DNA from: an uncultured Granulosicoccaceae bacterium
GTDB taxonomy: Bacteria; Pseudomonadota; Gammaproteobacteria; Granulosicoccales; Granulosicoccaceae
DNA: 64,000 nt
Direction: 5' to 3'
NCBI GenBank assembly: GCA_937998875.1
Contig: CALLBO010000030.1
Location: 1 to 64,000, forward strand
This document shows, piece after piece, positions 1 to 12,252 of the stretch. The number at the start of each line of letters is the position of its first letter. Position 1 is the stretch's first letter. The notes under the pieces are model-generated. The model did not search any database. It was not told the origin of the DNA and was given only the letters and a program-made list of their open reading frames with translations. The translations under genes were made by a program, and so were the position numbers.

Positions 1-994
<994 letters not shown>

Positions 995-1858
995 TTAAAC
1001 GGCAGCGGCACCACCGACGATCTCAGATATTTCCTGAGTAATCGCGGCCTGACGCGCCTTGTTGTATACAAGTTGTAGTTCGTTGATGATGTCACCGGCG
1101 TTATCAGTCGCACTTTTCATGGCGACCATCCGTGCGGCCATTTCACAGGCAACATTCTCTACAGCTGCCTGGTAGATCAACGATTCTATATAGCGACGCA
1201 TTAACTTATCCAATACGTCTTCTGATGAGGGTTCATACAGATAATCCCAATGATGCCCGTACGCTTCATCGGTATTGGCCTCAGTAGGGATAAGCTGTGT
1301 CAATTTGGGTGTCTGCGTCATTGAGTTAACAAACTCGTTTTCAGCAATATAAAGCCGGTCAAGCTCACCGGCTTCGACTTTATCCAACATGACAGTCACC
1401 GCGCCCAGCAGATCGCCCATTTTAGGCTGGTCACCTAAATCGGTAACGTCAGCCACAATATTGCTATTCAGGCGTCTGAAAAAGCTGCCCGCTTTTTTAC
1501 CAACCGTACAAACATCAATCTCGACACCTTTTTCATCCCACTCGCGCATTGAAGCGACAGCGTTTTTAAAACTGTTGATGTTCAGACCGCCGCACAAACC
1601 ACGGTCTGTGGAAATACAGATGTATCCAACACGCTTAACGTTGTCGCGCGGTTGCATGTAGAGGTGTACATACTCAGTATTGGCGGCTGCCACGTGACTG
1701 ACCACTTCCCGCATTTTCTGCGCGTAGGGTCGGGTTGCCGCCATGCGATCCTGAGCTTTACGCATCTTACTTGCAGCGACCATTTCCATCGCTTTGGTGA
1801 TCTTCTGCGTATTTTGAATGCTTCGGATCTTGGTGCGTATTTCTTTGGCGCTGGCCAT
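995..1858 (-). CDS. atpG: F1F0 ATP synthase subunit gamma
   Basis: Central rotor stalk of the F1 sector, linking the c-ring to the catalytic hexamer. The 287 residues match the usual length. The N-terminal helix ([20 protein letters not shown]) and the C-terminal helix ([18 protein letters not shown]) are the conserved coiled-coil ends, and the central motif [11 protein letters not shown] is characteristic. It sits 13 bp after atpA and 24 bp before atpD, so it is surely co-transcribed. Nothing unusual is seen. Confidence 0.98.
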   Translation of the reverse strand: MASAKEIRTKIRSIQNTQKITKAMEMVAASKMRKAQDRMAATRPYAQKMREVVSHVAAANTEYVHLYMQPRDNVKRVGYICISTDRGLCGGLNINSFKNAVASMREWDEKGVEIDVCTVGKKAGSFFRRLNSNIVADVTDLGDQPKMGDLLGAVTVMLDKVEAGELDRLYIAENEFVNSMTQTPKLTQLIPTEANTDEAYGHHWDYLYEPSSEDVLDKLMRRYIESLIYQAAVENVACEMAARMVAMKSATDNAGDIINELQLVYNKARQAAITQEISEIVGGAAAV

Positions 1859-1871
1859 AGCTTAGCTGTCC

Positions 1872-3419
1872 TTACGCCTGGAACGCGCCGTTATCGACAA
1901 AATCTGTCACCGCGGCTTTCAAGCCATCGAGAATTTCATCGTTGTACGCACCGGTGTCATTGATCTTACCCAACAGAGCACTGTGGTTTGAACGGACGTG
2001 ATCGTGCATGGCTTCTTCAAACTCAACAACACGGGTTACGTCGATGTTATCGAGATAACCTTCGTTTGCTGCATAGAGAGAAACCGCCATCTCACCCACA
2101 GACAACGGTGAGTACTGTTTCTGCTTCATCAGCTCGGTTACACGCTGACCACGCTCAAGCTGCTTACGGGTAACATCATCAAGATCGGATGCAAACTGTG
2201 CGAAAGCCGCAAGTTCACGATACTGCGCCAGTGCCAGTCGAACACCACCACCGAGCTTACTGATGATTTTGGTTTGTGCTGCACCACCGACTCGAGATAC
2301 CGACAAACCGGCGTTAATCGCAGGACGAATACCGGCGTTGAACAAGTCAGACTCCAAAAAGATCTGCCCATCTGTAATGGAGATAACGTTGGTCGGTACG
2401 AATGCCGATACGTCACCCGCCTGTGTTTCAATGATTGGCAATGCCGTCAGTGAACCGGTTTTGCCTTTCACACGACCGTTGGTTTGCTTTTCAACATACT
2501 CGGCACTGACTCGTGCAGAGCGCTCAAGCAGACGCGAGTGGAGATAGAAAACATCACCCGGATACGCTTCACGGCCCGGTGGACGACGCAGCAGCAGTGA
2601 TACCTGACGGTAGCCCCATGCCTGCTTGGTGAGATCGTCATAAACGATCAGTGCATCTTCACCGATATCACGGAAGTACTCACCCATGGAACAACCAGAA
2701 TAGGGAGCGATAAAGTTCATCGCCGCTGATTCTGCCGCACCGGCTGCAACCACGATGGTGTTTTTCATCGCGTCGTGTTCTTCAAGTTTGGCCACCACGT
2801 TGGCAATCGTCGATTGCTTTTGACCCACTGCCACGTAGATACACTTGATACCACTGTCTTTCTGGTTGATGATCGCGTCAATCGCAACAGCCGTCTTACC
2901 GGTCTGACGGTCACCAATGATCAGTTCGCGCTGACCGCGACCGATTGGCACCATCGCATCAATCGATTTAAGACCGGTCTGCACCGGCTGATCAACTGAC
3001 TGCCGCCAGTAGACACCCGGGGCGACTTTTTCAATCGGTGAAGTTTCTGTTGTGCCCAACGGGCCCTTATCGTCGATTGGCTGACCCAGAGCGTTAACTA
3101 CGCGACCCAGTAACCCTTCACCGACAGGCACTTCGAGAATCTTGCCAGTACAGCGAACTTTATCGCCTTCCTTAATGTGACCGTAAGCGCCCAGGATAAC
3201 CGCACCGACCGAGTCGCGCTCAAGATTGAGTGCCAGGCCGAAAGTATCACCCGGGAATTCGATCATTTCACCGGACATGGCATCGTTCAAGCCATGAATT
3301 CGAACAATACCGTCAGCAACACTGACAATAGTGCCTTCGGTGCGCGCCTCGGATGACGCTTCGAAATTCCCGATACGCTCTTTAATCAGCTCACTGATTT
3401 CAGATGGATTGAGTTGCAT
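1872..3419 (-). CDS. atpA: F1F0 ATP synthase subunit alpha
   Basis: Non-catalytic nucleotide-binding subunit of the F1 hexamer. The 515 residues match the family length. The P-loop GDRQTGKT lies at residues 169-176, and the alpha signature region [17 protein letters not shown] lies near residue 365. The N-terminal [16 protein letters not shown] is the helix that contacts subunit delta. It follows atpH (57 bp gap) and precedes atpG (13 bp gap) in the operon. Confidence 0.99.
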   Translation of the reverse strand: MQLNPSEISELIKERIGNFEASSEARTEGTIVSVADGIVRIHGLNDAMSGEMIEFPGDTFGLALNLERDSVGAVILGAYGHIKEGDKVRCTGKILEVPVGEGLLGRVVNALGQPIDDKGPLGTTETSPIEKVAPGVYWRQSVDQPVQTGLKSIDAMVPIGRGQRELIIGDRQTGKTAVAIDAIINQKDSGIKCIYVAVGQKQSTIANVVAKLEEHDAMKNTIVVAAGAAESAAMNFIAPYSGCSMGEYFRDIGEDALIVYDDLTKQAWGYRQVSLLLRRPPGREAYPGDVFYLHSRLLERSARVSAEYVEKQTNGRVKGKTGSLTALPIIETQAGDVSAFVPTNVISITDGQIFLESDLFNAGIRPAINAGLSVSRVGGAAQTKIISKLGGGVRLALAQYRELAAFAQFASDLDDVTRKQLERGQRVTELMKQKQYSPLSVGEMAVSLYAANEGYLDNIDVTRVVEFEEAMHDHVRSNHSALLGKINDTGAYNDEILDGLKAAVTDFVDNGAFQA

Positions 3420-3476
3420 GTGTCGTCCTCTAAATAAATTCTGCTGCGCGCCTGAAGGCTCTTGTGCACGTAATCA

Positions 3477-4016
3477 TTAACGAGCGCTCAGGCTGCTGCC
3501 GAGCTGTTCCAGACGTCCCTGAATCGATCCGTCTATCACCGTGTCGCCAGCGCGAATAATGGCACCGCCAATCAGGGTCTCATCGACTTCTTCAATGATC
3601 CTGACCTTCTTGTTGAACCTGCGCTCTAATGCTTCAGTCAGCTTGGAACGATAGTTATCGTCGAGTGCCATCGCGGAGACGACAGTCGCTTCGAGCAAGC
3701 CTTCTTCACTGGCGCGCAGGTCTTCGTATATTTCACCCACCTCACCGACTAGCGGCAGGCGGTTGTTCTCGGCGAGAAGACGCACCATGTTGTTGCCTTC
3801 AGGGCCGATCTTGTCGCCAACGACCTTTTCCACCAAAGCTGCACGATCCGCAGCCGTGTTGGAAGGGTCATCAAGCGCTGCAGAGACTGCAGGATCCGCG
3901 ACGACTGTTTTTAACAGCGCCATTTTTTCAGACCATGCGTCATAGTTGCCACTGCTTCGAGCTAACTCGAAAACAGCTTTTGCATAGGGTCTTGCAGCGG
4001 TTACGGTCTCTACCAT
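3477..4016 (-). CDS. atpH: F1F0 ATP synthase subunit delta
   Basis: Peripheral-stalk protein that ties the top of F1 to the b subunits. It is 179 residues long, the normal size. The start MVETVTAARPYAKAVFELAR is the delta/OSCP signature, and the C-terminal GGAIIRAGDTVIDGS is the second conserved block. It begins only 2 bp after the atpF stop, as expected for coupled translation within the operon. Confidence 0.98.
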   Translation of the reverse strand: MVETVTAARPYAKAVFELARSSGNYDAWSEKMALLKTVVADPAVSAALDDPSNTAADRAALVEKVVGDKIGPEGNNMVRLLAENNRLPLVGEVGEIYEDLRASEEGLLEATVVSAMALDDNYRSKLTEALERRFNKKVRIIEEVDETLIGGAIIRAGDTVIDGSIQGRLEQLGSSLSAR

Positions 4017-4018
4017 GA

Positions 4019-4489
4019 TCAGATCTTCGCTATCAGTTCATCAAGCACAGACGCGTGAGTCTTGGGGTCTACTTCGCGCTTTAGAATTTTCTCAGCAGCG
4101 GTCACCGCGACTGATGAAACTTCACCACGCAGACCTTCGCGCGTACTGATCACTTCCTGATCAAGCGCTGCCTGGGCAGATGCTTTGACCTTGTCGCTTT
4201 CAGTGACGGCGGTCGTCTTGGCCTCTTCGACTATCTCATTACTGCGACGTTGCGCTTGCGAGACAATTTCAGATGCTTGTGTTTTTGCATCAGTGATTAA
4301 TTGCCTGGCTTCTTTCTCAGCTTCTTCCTGCGCTTGCGCGCCCTTTTCAGCTGAAGCAAGACCTTCTGCAATTGTCGCCTGTCTTTCGCGCAGCGCACCG
4401 ATCAATGGCGGCCATACGAACTTCATGCAAAACGCCACGAACATCGCAAACGAGATCGCCTGACCAATTAATGTGAGGTTGATGTTCAT
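4019..4489 (-). CDS. atpF: F1F0 ATP synthase subunit b
   Basis: Membrane-anchored dimeric stator stalk. The 156 residues match family size. There is one N-terminal transmembrane helix (about residues 4-26, ITLIGQ-type start followed by [16 protein letters not shown]), then a long charged, Ala/Glu-rich helical region from about 35 to 130 typical of the right-handed coiled coil. It is followed immediately by atpH. Confidence 0.97.
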   Translation of the reverse strand: MNINLTLIGQAISFAMFVAFCMKFVWPPLIGALRERQATIAEGLASAEKGAQAQEEAEKEARQLITDAKTQASEIVSQAQRRSNEIVEEAKTTAVTESDKVKASAQAALDQEVISTREGLRGEVSSVAVTAAEKILKREVDPKTHASVLDELIAKI

Positions 4490-4554
4490 TGTTGCCTATC
4501 TCCAGATACGCTTTAACGGTTCAATCTTTCGATTGTGAAAAACCGCCAAAGGAT

Positions 4555-4836
<282 letters not shown>

Positions 4837-4866
4837 TTAGTTGATGTTGTTGGAATGGTTGAAAAA

Positions 4867-5730
<864 letters not shown>

Positions 5731-5737
5731 TTATATT

Positions 5738-6124
5738 TCAGAATTCTGTTTGTCGTCCGGCCAGCCATGGTGTTATCCAAATGACTGACTGAACCAGTAC
5801 GAAACCGCCGAACAGCGCCCCGGCGTTCAGCGGTTTCAGGTAATTAAAAATCAGCGTGAAAATTAACGCTGTGAGTAACAACTTCATTGCCTGCCCCGAG
5901 TAAAACGAATTCAGGATCAGCATCGCCGATCGGGCGCCTGAATAGCGAAACGCTCGGGAAGCAAAGTATGCATTTGGTACCAGACAAGCTATTCCGCCAG
6001 CTGCGGCTGACACTGCAGCTATTGTTCCAAACGGCAGTAACGCCAACGGGAGCAGTAAGGTAACAGCCAGCTGAGTCCGCAACAGTCTTACGACTACAAG
6101 CCTGTGTGATGATCGCGCAGTCAT
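5738..6124 (-). CDS. atpI: ATP synthase assembly protein I
   Basis: Small membrane protein that is the usual first gene of the atp operon and is thought to help assemble the c-ring. The 128 residues contain four hydrophobic segments. The central LVPNAYFASRAFRYSGARSA block, followed by a Gly/Lys-containing helix (GQAMKLLLTALIFTLIF), is typical of AtpI. The gap to atpB is 16 bp. Identification rests on position plus this motif pattern, because the family is divergent. Confidence 0.92.
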   Translation of the reverse strand: MTARSSHRLVVVRLLRTQLAVTLLLPLALLPFGTIAAVSAAAGGIACLVPNAYFASRAFRYSGARSAMLILNSFYSGQAMKLLLTALIFTLIFNYLKPLNAGALFGGFVLVQSVIWITPWLAGRQTEF

Positions 6125-6217
6125 TGTGTCGCCAAATCCGTACCTAGCACATTCCGATGATGATAGACCAAGAATGGCGTTCCGTCGCGGTGCAACTCAA
6201 GACTAAACAACGCGCGG

Positions 6218-6247
6218 AGTATAAGGTTGCAAGCGGTATATGGTCAA
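6218..6247 (-). promoter_or_regulatory. sigma70-type promoter of the atp operon
   Basis: Read on the minus strand, a -35 hexamer TTGACC (complement of 6242-6247) and a -10 hexamer TATACT (complement of 6218-6223) are separated by 18 bp. They lie 94 bp upstream of the atpI start in the 289-bp gap between parB and atpI. This is the best promoter match in the gap. I see nothing else of note between 6125 and 6413. Confidence 0.7.
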
Positions 6248-6413
6248 CTGTTTACGGGCAGGCAAATCAAATCAAAAGTGCCTGTTCGAATTGACTCGTT
6301 CACAAACGATACGATAGCTGCGGCAAAGTGGACAAAGATGCCGGCTCAAAACACGTGCAAGACGGTAATAAATCATTGCAGCGCTGCAACAAACGAAGCG
6401 ATGATTCTGACGC

Positions 6414-7391
6414 TTACTCGATGTGAGAGAGGATCCCGTCCAGTTCATCCAGCGAGTTATAGCTGACAGTAATATTGCCTTTGCCACCGCTCGAGTGATC
6501 GATCGACACTTTCGCACCCAGCTTTTCAGACAACTGAGACTCCAGCGCTGCGATATGGCTGTCTTTCTTTGGTTTTGACGTCTTGCGCGACTGACTTTTG
6601 GCTGGCATGCCGTTTCTTGCCAGCGCTTCAGTTGCGCGAACACTCAGGCCCTGCGCAAATACTTGCATCGCGATCGCGTGCTGGTCATCAGGTGGCAGCG
6701 TCAAAAGGGCACGTGCGTGCCCCATTTCTATTTTGCCGGTTGCGAGCATGTCGGAAACCCGCTCGTCCAGATCCAGTAGTCTGATCAGGTTGGAAACCGC
6801 CGCTCGGGATCTGCCAACTGCTTCAGCGACCGCAAGATCAGTCATGCGGAATTCGTTCTTCAGACGATATAACGCGCGCGCCTCTTCCAGCGGATTGAGA
6901 TCTTCGCGTTGAATATTCTCAATAAGCGTGACCGCAGCAACAGTGCTGTCATCCATTTCACGCACGATGGCGGGAATTTTTTTCAAGCCGGCCAGTTGTG
7001 CTGCACGCCAGCGTCTTTCACCGGCAATCAGTTCGTAACCACCACCACGCCTGCGCAGCAGGATCGGTTGGATCAATCCCTGGGTGGTTATTGAATCGGC
7101 CAGTTCCTGTAACGCATCCGGCTCAAAGTTAACCCGCGGCTGATAAGTGCCCCGGCTGATTGAATCGACTGGAATATCGGTAACATTGCCTTCCGGGGCA
7201 GATGCTGGCTGGACAGGATCGGAAGCTTGAACCGGGATTGATGGCGCAGAAATCTCGTTGCCACTGTGATCGGCTTGTTCACTGGATAGGCTGTCAGCTG
7301 AGACTGCATCTGAGGCAGGTTCACGAGCAACCGCCACATCGCCGAGCAACGCACCCAGACCCCGTCCTAAACCGCTTTTTCTAGTTGCCAC
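6414..7391 (-). CDS. parB: chromosome partitioning protein ParB
   Basis: CTP-dependent DNA clamp that loads at parS sites near oriC and spreads, working with ParA to segregate origins. The 325 residues show the N-terminal ParA-interacting segment (RKSGLGRGLGALLGD), then a roughly 65-residue Ser/Ala/Glu-rich linker. The ParB/Spo0J N-domain follows with the box II motif GERRWRAAQLAG near residue 125, then the helix-turn-helix (TDLAVAEAVGRSRAAVSNLIR) and a C-terminal dimerisation domain. It follows parA on the same strand after an unusually long 225-bp gap. A likely target site is the parS sequence at 27833-27848. Confidence 0.97.
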   Translation of the reverse strand: MATRKSGLGRGLGALLGDVAVAREPASDAVSADSLSSEQADHSGNEISAPSIPVQASDPVQPASAPEGNVTDIPVDSISRGTYQPRVNFEPDALQELADSITTQGLIQPILLRRRGGGYELIAGERRWRAAQLAGLKKIPAIVREMDDSTVAAVTLIENIQREDLNPLEEARALYRLKNEFRMTDLAVAEAVGRSRAAVSNLIRLLDLDERVSDMLATGKIEMGHARALLTLPPDDQHAIAMQVFAQGLSVRATEALARNGMPAKSQSRKTSKPKKDSHIAALESQLSEKLGAKVSIDHSSGGKGNITVSYNSLDELDGILSHIE

Positions 7392-7616
7392 TATGTCGTT
7401 GACCCTGATCTCAGCCAGTGCACACTAGCTCAGACTTTTCATGAAATGGCGAGCATATCGCGCAGAGATTTGTTTTCACAGTGCCTTGTCTTTAAAAATG
7501 GACATTCTTGCGCTGGATACTTTCTGTTACTGGCAATAGAAAAACCCAGTCCAGTATCTCTCAAGGTGGAATCAAAGATCATGCGGGATGCTGTCGATTT
7601 CATGAATAGTCCGGGC

Positions 7617-8477
7617 TCAGGGTGCTACCGGCAATTCGTTGTTGGTTTCCGGCTGCCGGCCAGGCTCTGCCACTGTACCCGGATCCGATGCTGCGGGTTT
7701 GCGGTTCGAGGCACCCATCTCGCGACGGATGATTTCACCTGCCAGCGCCAGATAGGCAATTGAGCCGCGCGAAGACTTATCGTAATAAACAATTGGCTGC
7801 CCAAAACTGGGGGCTTCGGCGAGTCGGACGTTGCGCGGAATTATGGTTCTGTACACACGCGACTCAAAGTGCTCGATCAGCTGATTGGAGACTTCATGAC
7901 CGAGCTTGTTTCTGCCATCAAACATCGTTCGCAATATGCCTTCAATAGACAGTCCCGGGTTCACTGATCCCTGCACTTCTTTGATGGTTTGCAGCAATGA
8001 GGACAAGCCTTCAAGCGCATAATACTCACACTGCATTGGAATCAGGACACCGTTGGATGCGACAAACGCATTCAGGGTAAGAACATTCAGTGCCGGCGGG
8101 CAATCGATATAGACGTAGTCGTATTCTGAGCTGATCTTCTGTAACGCATCAGCGAGTTTGCGTTCGCGTCCGTTGATGCTCATCAATTGCACTTCAGCAG
8201 CGGTGAGATCACCATTACTTGGCAGTACATCGAACTTGACGTGTTCGGGCCTGACAATAGCCTCTTGCGCAGTACAGTTGCCAAGCAGCACATCATAAGT
8301 GGTTAGCTCACAATTGTTTTTATCGACCCCGGTTCCAGTGGTTGCATTGCCTTGCGCGTCCAGATCAACCAGGAGCACACGACGCTGCGTTTCGCCAAGC
8401 GCCGCACACAGATTTATCGCAGTGGTGGTTTTGCCCACACCACCTTTCTGATTAGCGATTGCAATTATTTTAGCCAT
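7617..8477 (-). CDS. parA: chromosome partitioning ATPase ParA (Soj)
   Basis: ParA/MinD-family ATPase that binds DNA non-specifically and drives ParB-parS movement. The deviant Walker A motif KGGVGKTTTA lies near the N-terminus (about residues 10-19), followed by LLVDLDAQGNAT and the Walker B-like YIDCPP. I chose the ATG at 8475-8477 (286 aa) rather than one 30 bp upstream. The protein then starts MAKIIAIANQKGG like its relatives, and a GGGAG ribosome-binding site lies just upstream. The last 30 residues are a Pro/Glu-rich tail. It lies 50 bp after rsmG. Confidence 0.96.
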   Translation of the reverse strand: MAKIIAIANQKGGVGKTTTAINLCAALGETQRRVLLVDLDAQGNATTGTGVDKNNCELTTYDVLLGNCTAQEAIVRPEHVKFDVLPSNGDLTAAEVQLMSINGRERKLADALQKISSEYDYVYIDCPPALNVLTLNAFVASNGVLIPMQCEYYALEGLSSLLQTIKEVQGSVNPGLSIEGILRTMFDGRNKLGHEVSNQLIEHFESRVYRTIIPRNVRLAEAPSFGQPIVYYDKSSRGSIAYLALAGEIIRREMGASNRKPAASDPGTVAEPGRQPETNNELPVAP

Positions 8478-8527
8478 GGAACTCCCGGAGTCGGCGAAAC
8501 CATCCATCGCACAGGGTTACCCACGCT

Positions 8528-9160
8528 TTATGTTTGGTCACGCTGCAATATTACTATGTTGCGCTCGGCGGTTTCATCGGGAATCGTTAATTTAGCCGTC
8601 TTGACCAGCGAAAACCCTGAAATATTCGCGAGTAGTTCCTGCTCGGGCATCTGTCCGACCATGGCAAGCAGTCGCATACCCGGGCGCAACAGATGTAAGG
8701 TCAAAGCGGCCAGCTTCTCAGGTGCTGCAAACGCCCGCGCAATCACCACTTGTGGCTGCAGGGTGACTGACTCAACCCGACCGTGAAGGGCCAGCACATT
8801 GGTAAGCTCAAGCTCGGTGGCGGCCTGTTGAATAAAGCGGGTTTTCTTCGCCACACTGTCGATCAGTGTTACATTCATGTGAGGTTTGAGAATCGCCAGC
8901 GGAATCCCCGGTAAACCTGCTCCCGCGCCGACATCAACCAGAGAATCGCAATCGACAAATTCCTGTACAGACAGCGAGTCGAGAATATGGCGGCTTATCA
9001 TTTGTTGCGGGTCGCGGACAGCAGTCAGGTTAACGACCTTGTTCCATTTCACCAGCAATTGCACATAGGCGAGCAATGCGTGACATTGTTCGTCGGTGAC
9101 TTCAATCTGCATTCGATCGAGACCATGCACAAGCGTTTGACGTAATTCAGAGACAGGCAA
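8528..9160 (-). CDS. rsmG: 16S rRNA (guanine527-N7)-methyltransferase RsmG
   Basis: S-adenosylmethionine-dependent enzyme that methylates G527 of 16S rRNA (GidB family). The 210 residues match the family. The SAM-binding loop DVGAGAGLPGIPLAI lies at about 76-90, and the flanking YVQLLVKWNKVVNLTAVRDP is a family signature. The start codon is TTG at 9158-9160. It normally sits between mnmG and parA; here about 3.5 kb of accessory DNA separates it from mnmG. Confidence 0.96.
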   Translation of the reverse strand: MPVSELRQTLVHGLDRMQIEVTDEQCHALLAYVQLLVKWNKVVNLTAVRDPQQMISRHILDSLSVQEFVDCDSLVDVGAGAGLPGIPLAILKPHMNVTLIDSVAKKTRFIQQAATELELTNVLALHGRVESVTLQPQVVIARAFAAPEKLAALTLHLLRPGMRLLAMVGQMPEQELLANISGFSLVKTAKLTIPDETAERNIVILQRDQT

Positions 9161-9181
9161 TTGCTATTTCACTGATCAACG

Positions 9182-9210
9182 GGTTAAAGCTGTATTCTAT
9201 AACTTTAACC
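9182..9210. other. inverted repeat downstream of the PL14-like gene
   Basis: GGTTAAAG (9182-9189) and CTTTAACC (9203-9210) form a perfect 8-bp inverted repeat with a 13-nt loop, in the 93-bp gap between the lyase-like gene and rsmG. There is no T-tract, so it could be a weak terminator or a protein-binding site near the rsmG start. Confidence 0.35.
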
Positions 9211-9253
9211 GTAGCGAAATTGCGCTGCTAACGCTCACAAGAAGGTTAACTGC

Positions 9254-10852
9254 TTAGCACCGGCCTAATACTCTTCTGCCCAAGCCTGCTAACAACAGCA
9301 GCAATACCGTTAGAAGCGTCGCACCACCTCCGCCACTATCTGAGGTTTCAGCATCACTCAATTCATCGTTAAACAACAGAGATTTACCGTTACCCGATTC
9401 TTCAGCATCTGTCGCGATGCGGAAGTTATCGAAATAGGCATACTGATCCGATGAGGGAGCCCAGGAGGAATCATTGCCTCCATAGAACGTACTGAAGTAA
9501 AACAAATTTATACCAATATTGGCGGTTTTGCGGAACATAAACCTGTTATCGCTGAAGACTTTTTTCCCATCCAGCCAGGCTTCAAGAATACCGTCGGCAA
9601 CCCCGGGTGTATTCAACACGACTCTGTGCTGAACTCTGTGCCAGGTACCCGCCCGAGCTCTAACACCCCAGAATTCGTCATCACCATAAAAGTTTGATTG
9701 ATCGGCATGGTATACGTAGTTCTCCAGCCTTCCACCTTCCCGCCACATACCGCGGGCACTCCATCCATCAAATCCATCTGGAAATCCACCGCCGGTGTTA
9801 CAACCGCTGGTTGGTGACAGAGTGTTATCGTAACCACACAATCCAGGTAGCTTTCCCCCTCTAACGAAGTCAAAACCTTTTGAAAACTTCATATCATAGG
9901 CAAGGTAGAGCTCTTCATAACTTTTGGGCAACGTAACACCGAACCCTACATCGGAGAGAAAAGCAGCTGCGCCTGTAGCACCATACTTATTTGCCGGGTA
10001 AGTCACCCGCAGGGCTCTGCCGCGGTCTGAGTCAGCGACAATATTCACTCTTCCTTGCGCAAATCCCAAATGCCAAAACGGTGTTTGCCAGTCGATATTC
10101 AACTGTCTGGACCCATATGAACCCACGGGCGCTGTTTCAAAATCCTGTTCGAACACCACCCCTTTAAATTCTTTTTGAGCTACGTATTCACAAATCTGAT
10201 TGTTTTGAAACCCCCAACCATCACCGTCGGTATCTTTTACGCCGTTGAAACACACGGGATATTTTGATGCGGCAGTTATCCTGCAGGACTTTTCCTTTTC
10301 ATAACCCCAGCCATCCGCATTATCATCTGAAGCCCGGTATTCACAGGCCGGATGATTTGTATTCGCCACACTGGAGGTAGATGTTGCTGCTACCTTACAG
10401 GACGCGTCGTTTTCCCATCCCCAGCCATCTCCATCGCTGTCTGACGCACTGAATTTGCACACCCGTGTGTCTTTGCTAATCACTACTGCCATACGACAGG
10501 ACGCGCCATTCTCCCATCCCCAACCATCTCCGTCTCTATCCGTGTATGTTTTCTTACAAACGGGATGCCCGGCAACAATTGCTACCTTACAACTCGCGCC
10601 GTTCTCCCAGCCCCAGCCGTCTCCATCGCTGTCATAGTCGGCACTGGAGCAGGTCGGTCTTTGCCTGGCTGCGTGCGCTGTAGTTGCATCATCCGCAAAC
10701 AACGGTATATCCGCAGACTGGCACACTTTACCCTCGGGTTGTGGCCACTCCTCATTACTGTCGTACGCACAAGGAACTTCAACAGCGCCTAATGATCCGG
10801 AAGCGAGAAACACCAGCGCTATAAAACTCAACCAGAAGCTTTTCTTTTTCAT
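9254..10852 (-). CDS. secreted polysaccharide lyase 14-like protein with CBM10-like repeats and GlyGly-CTERM tail
   Basis: 532-residue exported protein. Residues 1-22 are a signal peptide (MKKKSFWLSFIALVFLASGS). Residues 68-221 hold five repeats, each with two Cys exactly 20 residues apart (68/88, 99/119, 132/152, 170/190, 201/221). Most read D-x-DGDGWGWENxxSC, like carbohydrate-binding module family 10 with a DxDGDG acidic loop added. Residues about 233-482 resemble polysaccharide lyase family 14: GGKLPGL, RGMWREGG, WHRVQHRVVLNTPG, ADGILEAWLDGK and FSTFYGGNDSSW. The C-terminus (about 505-532) is Ser-Asp, a GGGG run, a hydrophobic helix and an Arg-rich end, matching GlyGly-CTERM sorting tails. 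I infer an extracellular lyase, possibly on alginate or related uronans. The substrate is not proven, and similarity was judged by eye. Confidence 0.8.
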   Translation of the reverse strand: MKKKSFWLSFIALVFLASGSLGAVEVPCAYDSNEEWPQPEGKVCQSADIPLFADDATTAHAARQRPTCSSADYDSDGDGWGWENGASCKVAIVAGHPVCKKTYTDRDGDGWGWENGASCRMAVVISKDTRVCKFSASDSDGDGWGWENDASCKVAATSTSSVANTNHPACEYRASDDNADGWGYEKEKSCRITAASKYPVCFNGVKDTDGDGWGFQNNQICEYVAQKEFKGVVFEQDFETAPVGSYGSRQLNIDWQTPFWHLGFAQGRVNIVADSDRGRALRVTYPANKYGATGAAAFLSDVGFGVTLPKSYEELYLAYDMKFSKGFDFVRGGKLPGLCGYDNTLSPTSGCNTGGGFPDGFDGWSARGMWREGGRLENYVYHADQSNFYGDDEFWGVRARAGTWHRVQHRVVLNTPGVADGILEAWLDGKKVFSDNRFMFRKTANIGINLFYFSTFYGGNDSSWAPSSDQYAYFDNFRIATDAEESGNGKSLLFNDELSDAETSDSGGGGATLLTVLLLLLAGLGRRVLGRC

Positions 10853-11072
10853 CGCGTAATTCCAGAGGGACCGAAAATTCCTCCATCAACCAGAAGCTGG
10901 GGGAAGTAAATCTCCGGTCATTCAAGACCTTAGCGGTAGGGCGTACGCCGAATTGACGTTCAAACTCAGAAATCGGTCAAAAATATAACAGCGCTATAGG
11001 ATCTGGTTATGCTTCACAGCAAGAAAGAACTCTATTGGCCAGGAAATGTGCTGTACCAATCATGGCAAGGGC

Positions 11073-11970
11073 TCAAATAGCGTTCTCCCGGTCCTTTTCG
11101 ACCTCTGCAGTGAAAGCCGTTCTAATCAAACGCGCCAGCTCCTGAATCACATTATCGTTGCCGGCACCAGCGCGTTCGCTAACGCGTAAGTTAACAAAAT
11201 AGGTCGGTAACTTTGGCAGCTGATGCTCTGCGTCATTGATTTCGGCCATACCGGGTGCCTTGAAACCGCGAAGGTCCGCTCTGACTCCAAGATCTGCCGT
11301 ACAGGCAATTGCTGCCGCGTAAGCGTTGTTTCCCGAATCCACAGCATTCGTCCATGGCAACCCTGCCGCATCAAGCGCCGCAATAGCGGGTTTTTTAAAG
11401 GCACATATACGCGTAAATGCTAACGGCAGCGGGTCTTGTCGATAGGCGCGGCCATGATTTGCCCCGGTCCAAACCAGATCCCGCTGCAACAGGTTCTCAC
11501 AACCCTCTTCGCAGTTGTGCTCGGTCGTAATAATGAACGTCAAGCTTACCGGCGTTGAAACGTTCCAGCAGATTGGCCGAGTGTTTACAGAAAAGACGCA
11601 CCGACGCGTGCGGGTAGGTCTGTACAAACTGTTTCAGAATACCCGGTATATGTGGCTCGACGATGTCCTGCGGTACACCAAACCTGATCTCACCTCCTTC
11701 CTCGTGCTGCAACAATCGGGTAACAGTCTCATCATTCAGGCTGACGAGCTTTCTGGCATAGCTTAGTAACTGCTCACCTTCCGCAGTCGCATACATCCCA
11801 CTGGCATTACGCTTCACAAGCGATGCACCAAAAACATCTTCCAACCGCTTTAGCTGCATGCTGACAGCAGACTGCGTCAGGTGCAGCTTGTTAGCGGTAC
11901 GCGTAACACCCGCCGTTTCAACCACGGTAATAAAGGTTCGTAACGTTGCAATATCGAGGTTTCTAAGCAC
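11073..11970 (-). pseudogene. LysR-family transcriptional regulator, frameshifted
   Basis: Two overlapping reading frames together make a normal-sized LysR regulator of about 299 codons. The first (11497-11970) starts MLRNLDIATLRTFITVVET and holds the winged helix-turn-helix (TANKLHLTQSAVSMQLKRLE). The second continues the effector domain (NCEEGCENLLQRDLVWTGANH and onward) to 11073. The break lies at about 11535-11550, after GKLDV, where a 1-nt insertion or 2-nt deletion would rejoin the frames. It could be a real pseudogene or a sequencing error. It is divergent from the DUF1127 gene at 12253, and its original target is unknown. Confidence 0.85.
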
Positions 11971-12252
11971 AGCTATCCCCTGCTACTTCGAATTAGTTTC
12001 ACGTATCCGCCGTCCTGTTGCAGAAATGGGCTGCAGTAATGTGACCTGGCAATCCAGGTCAACAATCCAGCTGCACATTCTGACGCGCGCACTCATCTGG
12101 CAAGCAACATAACAGTGAACTCGAAAAGCAGCCAACGTTGCAAATCACATTGATTGATCATGACTATCAAAAACTTTCGTTGGGGTTTATTGATAAGCTG
12201 ACCGACACTCTCTCTACGTGCCACAAGCGCGTATTCAAAAGGGAGAATAGCG

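Noticed and set aside
6272-6643. 123-residue minus-strand open frame at the parB 3' end
   Set aside because: It overlaps parB in another frame and has no similarity I can recognise; parB explains the region.
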